A program made the translations under genes and the position numbers. From the NCBI GenBank assembly GCA_017936185.1, contig JAGBGA010000049.1, positions 1 through 5,499 of the forward strand: a stretch of 5,499 nucleotides of DNA, read 5' to 3'. The stretch's first letter is position 1, and every line of letters begins with the position of its first letter. A model generated the notes under the pieces. That model worked only from the letters and a program-made list of their open reading frames with translations. It did not search any database and was not told the origin of the DNA. The stretch is from Alphaproteobacteria bacterium. GTDB lineage: Bacteria > Pseudomonadota > Alphaproteobacteria > Rs-D84. Shown one piece after another: positions 1 to 4,648 of the stretch.

Positions 1-985
1 ATTTTTCTGGAAATTTTTTTGCCAGAAAATCTGCATTACTTTTGCGCATGGCGTCGGTTGATAATACCGTATCGTTTATGCAAAACAATGGCGGATTTAT
101 TCGTTCGATTCCTTCGGCCACTGCGTCAACACAGTACATCGAAGAATTTTTACATGAACGATAAAATATCAAATTGTAAAGAAAATGTTTGCGTTGCTTG
201 AAACGGCGCGTACGGCGCAAAACGGCACGTTTGTGTACAAAATCGTACATACTGAACACCCAACGTTGCATTTCCCAAGATGTGCGGAATTTGTTTCGAA
301 TTTGCGCATCGAAATCACGTATCAATAACGGGTGATTTCGGCACGCAATCATCGACGACTTTATGTATGGGTCAACATTGTGCGACGGAATATAACAAAG
401 ATATTTCTTTTTCAGACCGAATATAGTTCGTATTTTATGTAATGCAACAAGTATGGTTTTTCTGTAATCAGTTGATATGCGTTCCAAATCGAATCCAACA
501 TTTTTTATATGTCTGTGTTTTAAATACCAAACAATTGCGCGACCACGTTTATCAAAAAAGAAATCGGGCTTTAAGGGACGGTTGAATAACATATCGTCGT
601 TCGATAATAAAAAGTGTTCCGATAAACCAGGAATATTCATCAAGCACATCTCAATCGACACAGAATTAAATGTTGGCTGCGATTCTTTGGGCATTATTGT
701 TTCTTGGGGGATGACGGTTATCTTTGGATTTGAAGTATCCAGCCATGATGGCACTTGGCCAAATCCAGTAATCAGATAAATATGATTAATCCATGGCACG
801 TATTTTTCGGCACTGCGAAGTGCATACTTTAATTCATCGTTATCGCGCCAACGCGCATCGACCGCAGAATCCGCATTTACGATAACTTTTCCTTTGACTT
901 CTTGCAGCCAATGATTTTTTGTTTTGCGCCATTCGGAATCGTTGCCATCAACCCACATATAAACCAAATCAATTTTATCAACCAT
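1..985 (-). CDS. Stealth-family sugar-phosphate transferase (3' end outside window)
   Basis: The reading frame opens at ATG 985 and stays open for 328 codons to the window edge without a stop. It carries the Stealth family signatures in order: CR1 near residues 4-20 (IDLVYMWVDGND), CR2 about 45-143 (RWRDNDELKYALRS, NHIYLIT, QPTFNS, IPGLSEHFLLSNDDM), a weaker CR3 about 200-250 (PSHNVDPYIKSSM), and CR4 with FCIND at 301-305. Known members are hexose-1-phosphate transferases that build capsule backbones, plus the eukaryotic GlcNAc-1-phosphotransferase. The visible end, KKFPEK, resembles the usual family C-terminus, so probably only a few residues are missing. There is no signal peptide, so action in the cytoplasm is expected. 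A Shine-Dalgarno AAGGA lies 8 bases before the ATG. The gene starts 14 bases after the glycosyltransferase stop, so co-transcription is likely. The acceptor and the transferred sugar cannot be read from the sequence. Confidence 0.93.
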   Translation of the reverse strand, partial: MVDKIDLVYMWVDGNDSEWRKTKNHWLQEVKGKVIVNADSAVDARWRDNDELKYALRSAEKYVPWINHIYLITGFGQVPSWLDTSNPKITVIPQETIMPKESQPTFNSVSIEMCLMNIPGLSEHFLLSNDDMLFNRPLKPDFFFDKRGRAIVWYLKHRHIKNVGFDLERISTDYRKTILVALHKIRTIFGLKKKYLCYIPSHNVDPYIKSSMIACRNHPLLIRDFDAQIRNKFRTSWEMQRWVFSMYDFVHKRAVLRRTRRFKQRKHFLYNLIFYRSCKNSSMYCVDAVAEGIERINPPLFCINDTVLSTDAMRKSNADFLAKKFPEK

Positions 986-999
986 ATTCAATTTCCTTG

Positions 1000-1905
1000 T
1001 TAATAATTTTTTATCACGTTGCCATAATATTCACGATACAAATCAAATGTAAAAAACTTTTTCACAGACATATCCCATGGTTTTATTTTTCCGGCGTAAT
1101 GCAACATGACAGGTTGACGCATGTCACGATATTGCTGTAAATCCATTGTCTTTAAAAAGCTGTACCCGCCACCAACAATTGCATTAAATTTACGTGACAT
1201 TGACTTTATGCGTCCCGCGCACACAGAATTTAACATGTCTTGATCGGGATATCGGGTTTGATGGTTTTCGGCCCAACGTATCATTTCAGAATATTTATTT
1301 TCACGACGTATTTGTTCAATATTCATCAACAGAAAGCCACTGTTTATATATGTTGGACTGTCAAAACAACCGGCCAATAAATTTTCGCCCATATCGAATT
1401 CGTTTGCTTCACGTAAATCGCGCACAAAAAGCGTGTCTACGTCGGCATAAATTATGCGATTTATATTGTCGGGCAACAAACGTGGCAACATGCAACGCCA
1501 CCATATTGCATGCGCCCAGCGCCCACAATGCGCGTTGTCATAATCTTGATTTGGTTCAAGAAATATCAAATTTCCATTTTTACAGCGCGTTGATACAAAT
1601 TGACGCATTTTATCTTGGTGATTTTTTTCAATATCTGTCACACAGTATATGTCATATTTGCATCCGGGCGAATTCTTTAACAATGATAATATTGCTGTCA
1701 GTGCCAATGGGATATATCGTTCGTTAAAACAAAATGCGACATTTATTTTTTTATTATATTTTTCGTGCGTTATATCCAATGAAAACTTTGGGAATGTTGC
1801 CATGGATACAAAGTTCTTTTTTGCGACTTTGTTTGGGATAAACAGGTCTATTATATGAAGCGCCGCGCGCTTTAACTTAAGATAGAATGAAAAAAGTGTG
1901 TGCAT
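1000..1905 (-). CDS. Family 8 glycosyltransferase (LgtC-like)
   Basis: This 301-residue protein has the hallmarks of a retaining GT8 enzyme, which transfers glucose or galactose from a UDP-sugar. The nucleotide-binding beginning NVAFCFNERYIPLALTAILS is at 55-74. The metal-binding DxD motif lies in IIYADVDTLF (D155, D157). INSGFLLMN is at 187-195, PDQDMLN at 220-226, and the C-terminal metal and donor motif HYAGKIKPW at 269-277. Family members usually begin near the NVAF strand, so this protein has about 50 extra N-terminal residues. These are basic and partly hydrophobic and might hold it at the membrane. The start is supported by GAGG 5 bases before ATG 1905. It is the first gene of the minus-strand pair and lies just upstream of the Stealth gene, which suggests surface polysaccharide or lipooligosaccharide synthesis. 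Donor and acceptor are not determinable. Confidence 0.93.
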   Translation of the reverse strand: MHTLFSFYLKLKRAALHIIDLFIPNKVAKKNFVSMATFPKFSLDITHEKYNKKINVAFCFNERYIPLALTAILSLLKNSPGCKYDIYCVTDIEKNHQDKMRQFVSTRCKNGNLIFLEPNQDYDNAHCGRWAHAIWWRCMLPRLLPDNINRIIYADVDTLFVRDLREANEFDMGENLLAGCFDSPTYINSGFLLMNIEQIRRENKYSEMIRWAENHQTRYPDQDMLNSVCAGRIKSMSRKFNAIVGGGYSFLKTMDLQQYRDMRQPVMLHYAGKIKPWDMSVKKFFTFDLYREYYGNVIKNY

Positions 1906-1933
1906 GACAACCTCGATATATTGTTATTGTAAC

Positions 1934-1962
1934 ATGTTATATAAATATACGTGTTGGTGCAA
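1934..1962 (-). promoter_or_regulatory. Possible sigma-70 promoter of the glycan gene pair
   Basis: Read on the minus strand, TTGCAC (1962-1957) and TAACAT (1939-1934) are separated by 17 bases, 28 bases before the glycosyltransferase start codon. Both boxes match the sigma-70 consensus only partly. The -10 box overlaps a perfect 10-base palindrome, TAACATGTTA (1930-1939), which could be an operator or chance in AT-rich DNA. Confidence 0.35.
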
Positions 1963-1987
1963 TGTTTTTATGAATAAAATCCTTGTG

Positions 1988-1998
1988 TATGATAAAAT
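1988..1998 (+). promoter_or_regulatory. Possible extended -10 promoter of the lipoprotein gene
   Basis: TATGATAAAAT contains TG, one base, then TAAAAT (1993-1998), the pattern of an extended -10 element. No convincing -35 box lies 16-18 bases upstream. Transcription would start near 2005, leaving a leader of about 25 bases before ATG 2031. The same 11 bases occur in the promoter of the plus-strand cysteine-rich gene at 4556-4566. Confidence 0.4.
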
Positions 1999-2018
1999 TT
2001 AGAATAAACTTTATGAAA

Positions 2019-2023
2019 AAGGA
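2019..2023 (+). promoter_or_regulatory. Ribosome binding site that decides the lipoprotein start
   Basis: AAGGA lies 7 bases before ATG 2031. This favours that start over the upstream in-frame TTG 1983, ATG 1989 and ATG 2013. The upstream starts would put a charged extension in front of an otherwise ideal lipoprotein signal peptide. Confidence 0.7.
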
Positions 2024-2030
2024 TGAAAAA

Positions 2031-2501
2031 ATGCGTTTGTTTATTTCTTTGTTCGTGGCGATGTGTGCTTTGACCGCATGCAACAGTGTTTATGTACAAC
2101 CAAATTCACTTGATAAAGATGCGCTGTTCTTTGCCCAGCGTGGCGGATACACAATGCGTCGCAGCGTCAAGGAAGCAATGCAAGAACGCGGATATAATGT
2201 GGTTGTTGGTACAGCAGACACAAGTAAACATTTTGACGATGGTGATGAATCAAATATCGATATCGATACGGATGTTGTGCCAAAAAATGCAAAGTATATT
2301 GTTAGAACATATGAACGTAAAGACTTTATTCGTCCGGTATGGTGTATGTTTAATGGCTTTTGGTGGTGGAACTTTAATGTTTCGATTGCCGACCAAGAAA
2401 CCGGTCACGAAATCATGACATGGCGTGGACGCGGTTGCGCAAACAGTTCAATCAGAAAACTGAACAAGATACTTGATAAAATGGAAAAGCCGTCGTTATA
2501 G
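2031..2501 (+). CDS. Small lipoprotein of unknown function
   Basis: The 156-residue product begins with a short basic and hydrophobic signal (MRLFISLFVAMCA) and a lipobox L14-T15-A16-C17. It should therefore be processed by signal peptidase II and lipidated on Cys17. Residue 18 is Asn rather than Asp, so by the E. coli rule it would be sent to the outer membrane, although that rule may not hold here. The mature part has an RRSVKEAMQERGYNVV segment (43-58), a strongly acidic stretch (68-81), an aromatic run FNGFWWWNF (107-115) and a turn DQETGHEIMTWRG (121-133). The strand-turn-WRG ending loosely recalls small lipoproteins such as DUF4136, but I cannot assign a family. It is transcribed divergently from the glycan pair across 125 bases and has no partner on its own strand. 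No convincing terminator follows it. Confidence 0.85.
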   Translation: MRLFISLFVAMCALTACNSVYVQPNSLDKDALFFAQRGGYTMRRSVKEAMQERGYNVVVGTADTSKHFDDGDESNIDIDTDVVPKNAKYIVRTYERKDFIRPVWCMFNGFWWWNFNVSIADQETGHEIMTWRGRGCANSSIRKLNKILDKMEKPSL

Positions 2502-2542
2502 TTGTGCGATGCGCCCTGCCCCCTTTTGGGATGGACGGACGC

Positions 2543-2564
2543 GTTGCCTTTACAAGGATGACAA
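2543..2564 (-). repeat. Degenerate REP-like hairpin
   Basis: On the minus strand this reads TTGTCATCCTTG followed by TAAAGGCAAC. It is a decayed relative of the elements at 2738-2759 and 2826-2845: the shared TTGTCAyyCcTG start and rAAgGCA core are kept. Only a short CCTT/AAGG stem remains. Confidence 0.5.
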
Positions 2565-2594
2565 CGGTGTTTCAAGAATAAAAAACATAAAACA

Positions 2595-2690
2595 GTGGTG
2601 CCTGCACCACGAAGTTTTAACGAAGTTGTGCCCGCACCACGAAGTTTCAACGAAGTTGTGCCTGCACCACGAAGTTTTAACGAAGTGGTG
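2595..2690. repeat. 30-bp tandem repeat, three copies, with hairpin junctions
   Basis: Three uninterrupted 30-base units lie at 2601-2630, 2631-2660 and 2661-2690. They differ at three places: T or C in CCTGC/CCCGC, T or C in GTTTTAA/GTTTCAA, and the last unit ends GTGGTG instead of GTTGTG. Each unit contains a direct repeat ACGAAGTT-TTA-ACGAAGT. The left edge forms a perfect 7-bp inverted repeat GTGGTGC-CT-GCACCAC (2595-2610), and the later junctions are near-perfect versions of it. The array ends in GTGGTG, pairing with the CACCAC at the start of the unit. There are no spacers, so it is not a CRISPR array. Confidence 0.9.
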
Positions 2691-2692
2691 TC

Positions 2693-2715
2693 ATTCTGGG
2701 GCTTGACCCCAGAAT
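2693..2715. repeat. REP-like hairpin, CTGGGG type
   Basis: A perfect 9-bp stem, ATTCTGGGG and CCCCAGAAT, surrounds a five-base CTTGA loop. The GTC before it and the CCAGG after it match a common alphaproteobacterial interspersed palindrome. It abuts the tandem array directly. There is no U-tract on either side, so it is not an obvious terminator. Confidence 0.7.
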
Positions 2716-2737
2716 CCAGGTTAATAGAATCCTTTGT

Positions 2738-2759
2738 CACTCCTGCAAAGGCAGGAGTG
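2738..2759 (+). repeat. REP-like hairpin, GCAAAGGC type, forward copy
   Basis: A perfect 9-bp stem, CACTCCTGC and GCAGGAGTG, surrounds an AAAG loop. With the TTTGT before it, it aligns with the minus-strand reading of 2826-2845, so the two are oppositely oriented copies of one family. Its plus-strand translation gives VTPAKAG. Confidence 0.75.
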
Positions 2760-2796
2760 GGTCTTGAAAATCATATTATCGCATTGCTTTATTACC

Positions 2797-2811
2797 GCCC
2801 GCGGTGCGGGC
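2797..2811. repeat. Short GC-rich inverted repeat
   Basis: GCCCGC and GCGGGC pair across a three-base GGT loop. An alternative overlapping hairpin uses ACCGC and GCGGT (2794-2805). It is much more GC-rich than its surroundings and sits between the two oppositely oriented REP-like copies. Confidence 0.5.
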
Positions 2812-2825
2812 ACTGTATGGTCCCT

Positions 2826-2845
2826 ATCCCTGCCTTCGCAGGGAT
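2826..2845 (-). repeat. REP-like hairpin, GCGAAGGC type, reverse copy
   Basis: A perfect 8-bp stem, ATCCCTGC and GCAGGGAT, surrounds a CTTC loop. On the minus strand it reads TTGTCATCCCTGCGAAGGC and onward, the clearest copy here of this family. Its plus-strand translation gives PAFAGMT. Confidence 0.75.
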
Positions 2846-2900
2846 GACAAGACGAAGATTAAGCAGCAGGGCCCAACCCCAAAATCAACGCCATAATTGC

Positions 2901-2929
2901 AAATAAAAAATCCCCCAATCGGGGGATTT
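2901..2929 (-). terminator. Rho-independent terminator of the cysteine-rich gene
   Basis: A perfect 9-bp stem (2908-2916 with 2921-2929; AAATCCCCC and its complement) closes a four-base loop. On the minus strand it runs straight into TTTTTTATTT. It begins 5 bases after the stop codon of the minus-strand gene. In the plus direction there is no good U-tract, so it acts mainly for the minus-strand gene. Confidence 0.9.
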
Positions 2930-2933
2930 GTGA

Positions 2934-4463
2934 TTAATTAATTCCGACATTCATTTGGTCGCCAAAGTCGCCAATTTCTTGACCGCCGACCGTACATTTT
3001 ATGTCTTCAAAGCCACTTTTTTCTTGGTTCTTTTTTACAACGTGACTGGTTATCAACCCACCGGCCGTACCCAATACTACACCCGCAATAGAATCCGATG
3101 CAAGGCGTGCGGTATTAAACTTGCCGTCTTTGTTTTTCCACACAGACTTATCACCAAAGCCACCTTCGATTTTTTCAAGTGTGCTGAATTTTGATTTAAA
3201 TTCTTGCACTTTTTTCGCGCGTATTTGCTCTTCGGCTGCTTTGCGCGCGTTTTCGATGGCACATTCGTCCGGATTTAAAGCCTGTAACATTTTATAATAT
3301 GTATCGAATGTTTCTTTTTCTGGGTTTAATCCGTTGCAATGCGCATTAATAACTTCGATTTGTGTTATGATGTTTTGTTTATCTTTACAATCAATCTGCC
3401 ATTTACTGATAAAGGCCAACTTGGTGGGGTCGCATTTATATGTTTCGGTTACAACCGGTTGGTCTGTTGATTCATCGTCGTCTGGTGTTGTAACACTTCT
3501 GCCATCGTCGCCGTCACCGCCCGGTGCTTCACATGTGCCACGGCCACCTGCGGCGATTTTAAAAGTGCCACCATTTTTACATTTGCATTTGTCTGTTTTG
3601 GAATCATATGTTGCTTCTTGGATTCTAAGGTAACAACATGCTCTTCCTTCTTCGGTTGAACGGCTTCCAAGACATCTTTCAAATGAAGATTCAGAATCAT
3701 CATCTTCTTCTTGAACAACAGAGGCATTTTTTTCACATTTGTCATAACCCATTCCGTACGTTGATGGTCCTTTTGGTGTGTGACCTTCTTGGCAAAGTTG
3801 GATAGTATATACATATTCCCCATTTGGGCATCCGCGACAACATGTTTTTGCGTTTTCAAACTGTGTTCCGTTTGGACAGCTTTGGCTCACGTCCCAACTC
3901 TTTGATGCTTCGCATTTATTGGCCAGTTCGCTTATTTTGTCTGTTTCTATCTTGCAAACCTTTTCGTTCTTATCATTTTTTTTATTGTAATAATATTTAC
4001 CATCATATTTTTCCCAATTACTTATTTTGTTTGTATAGTAACTATAATCGCCGTATTTTGTGATTAATTCTTTACCCGCCAAATTATCGCATTCTGAAAT
4101 ATCACCATCACCGCCAGCACTTTCCCATTCGTTTGATGTATTTATACCAAGGTTATAGTGGCGCACACACTTCCATTTAGACCAACCTTTTGGTTCTGCT
4201 CGGTCCATATATGGGTGTCCAATAATTTGTATATATGTTGCGTTATCACAACCATTCGTGTTCTTTAATTCCCCACAATAAAAAGAAGTACCCGAATTTT
4301 TATATTTTGTGTCCAGATACAGAAAGTTATCACCATCTTGGTTGCCATTTACTATGTTGTCAGCAATATCTTCGTACACACAATATGTTTTTGCCCCCCA
4401 AGAATTGGATAATGTCACAAAACACGCCAGTGTCAAAAATGGTAAAAACAACAGTTTTTTCAT
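2934..4463 (-). CDS. Secreted cysteine-rich protein, 509 residues, function unknown
   Basis: A signal peptide (basic MKK, hydrophobic core, SNSWGA to residue 24) predicts export. A TLAC within the core at 11-14 is a poor lipobox because the hydrophobic stretch continues past it. The mature part has 24 cysteines. Residues 25-172 form an N-terminal domain, 173-257 a seven-cysteine block with two CPNG motifs (196, 212), and 264-311 a CC plus CKCKNGGTF domain. An acidic GGDGDD linker (315-333) follows, then a four-cysteine helical-looking region (344-401), a charged helix (405-432), a likely membrane span (457-476, IAGVVLGTAGGLI) and a short tail with CTVGGQ. This suggests a disulphide-rich envelope or surface protein held near its C-terminus. 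I do not recognise a characterised family. The start is supported by GAGGG 6 bases before ATG 4463. A divergent paralogue starts at 4649. Confidence 0.87.
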   Translation of the reverse strand: MKKLLFLPFLTLACFVTLSNSWGAKTYCVYEDIADNIVNGNQDGDNFLYLDTKYKNSGTSFYCGELKNTNGCDNATYIQIIGHPYMDRAEPKGWSKWKCVRHYNLGINTSNEWESAGGDGDISECDNLAGKELITKYGDYSYYTNKISNWEKYDGKYYYNKKNDKNEKVCKIETDKISELANKCEASKSWDVSQSCPNGTQFENAKTCCRGCPNGEYVYTIQLCQEGHTPKGPSTYGMGYDKCEKNASVVQEEDDDSESSFERCLGSRSTEEGRACCYLRIQEATYDSKTDKCKCKNGGTFKIAAGGRGTCEAPGGDGDDGRSVTTPDDDESTDQPVVTETYKCDPTKLAFISKWQIDCKDKQNIITQIEVINAHCNGLNPEKETFDTYYKMLQALNPDECAIENARKAAEEQIRAKKVQEFKSKFSTLEKIEGGFGDKSVWKNKDGKFNTARLASDSIAGVVLGTAGGLITSHVVKKNQEKSGFEDIKCTVGGQEIGDFGDQMNVGIN

Positions 4464-4486
4464 GGATTTCCCTCTCTTTCTTTTGT

Positions 4487-4516
4487 GCCGAATCTAAACC
4501 ACCGTTTGGATTCGGC
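4487..4516 (-). promoter_or_regulatory. Leader hairpin element, copy of the minus-strand gene
   Basis: Read on the minus strand this 30-base element begins GCCGAATCCAAAC, has a GGTG loop, and closes with GTTT and GATTCGGC. The stem is 13 bp with a single wobble pair. It ends 23 bases before ATG 4463. It matches the element at 4593-4622 at 27 of 30 positions, the first 21 without a difference. No U-tract follows, so it is not a simple terminator. It could be a protein-binding operator or a structured 5' leader. Confidence 0.7.
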
Positions 4517-4537
4517 ATAAAATAACAAAAAATACAT

Positions 4538-4566
4538 TTGGAAAAAGTCCAGAAATATGATAAAAT
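4538..4566 (+). promoter_or_regulatory. Sigma-70-type promoter of the plus-strand cysteine-rich gene
   Basis: TTGGAA (4538-4543) and TAAAAT (4561-4566) are spaced by 17 bases, and TG one base before the -10 box makes it an extended -10. Transcription would begin near 4573, giving a leader of about 75 bases that contains the hairpin at 4593-4622. A small TGGA/TCCA inverted repeat (4539-4551) overlaps the -35 side. No promoter of similar quality faces the minus-strand gene. Confidence 0.55.
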
Positions 4567-4592
4567 GTGACGTAAAGATTAAGGAAAATTTC

Positions 4593-4622
4593 GCCGAATC
4601 CAAACGGTGGTTTGGAACCGGC
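4593..4622 (+). promoter_or_regulatory. Leader hairpin element, copy of the plus-strand gene
   Basis: The element begins GCCGAATCCAAAC, has the same GGTG loop and closes with GTTTGG and CCGGC. Two internal mismatches split the stem into 4 and 7 bp. It ends 26 bases before ATG 4649 and lies about 26 bases after the predicted -10 box, so it should be transcribed. It is the inverted counterpart of 4487-4516. Confidence 0.7.
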
Positions 4623-4648
4623 ATTGAAAGAACCAAGGAGAGCCCCTT

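Larger units (their letters stand above)
2502..2933. other. Gene-free stretch filled with repeats
   Basis: No credible gene lies between the lipoprotein stop and the stop of the convergent cysteine-rich gene. The stretch holds, in order, a degenerate hairpin repeat, a 30-bp tandem repeat in three copies, four further hairpins, and the terminator of the minus-strand gene. Open frames across it on both strands exist because the 30-bp period keeps frames open. Their peptides (VTPAKAG, PAFAGMT) are the usual spurious translations of interspersed palindromic repeats. Confidence 0.85.

Noticed and set aside
477..779. Plus-strand open frame of 100 codons
   Set aside because: It is antisense to the CR2 region and following part of the Stealth gene, which is continuous and conserved.
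1194..1727. Plus-strand open frame of 177 codons
   Set aside because: It lies entirely antisense to the glycosyltransferase, whose conserved motifs prove the other strand. The peptide has no recognisable domain and no good ribosome binding site.
1983..2030. Longer lipoprotein start at TTG 1983, ATG 1989 or ATG 2013
   Set aside because: These place a charged extension before the signal peptide and lack a good ribosome binding site. ATG 2031 has AAGGA at ideal spacing, and the predicted promoter would overlap the upstream starts.
2601..2690. CRISPR array
   Set aside because: The 30-base units are directly contiguous with no spacers, and no cas gene is present.
2405..2740. Minus-strand open frame with the repeated decapeptide TTSLKLRGAG
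   Set aside because: The decapeptide is only the 30-bp tandem repeat read in frame. The frame also runs into the lipoprotein gene antisense.
2595..2906. Plus-strand open frame with repeated VPAPRSFNEV
   Set aside because: It is a translation of the tandem repeat and REP-like hairpins, with the well-known spurious peptides VTPAKAG and PAFAGMT.
3334..3633. Plus-strand frame whose peptide resembles one read on the minus strand at 5269-5478
   Set aside because: Both begin with nearly the same peptide (SHLYVSVTTGW) only because they are antisense shadows of the two paralogous genes. The similarity follows from the duplicated DNA.
4487..4516. Rho-independent terminator between the divergent genes
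   Set aside because: The hairpin is strong but no U-tract follows it on the minus strand, and it sits in the leader of a gene rather than after one.
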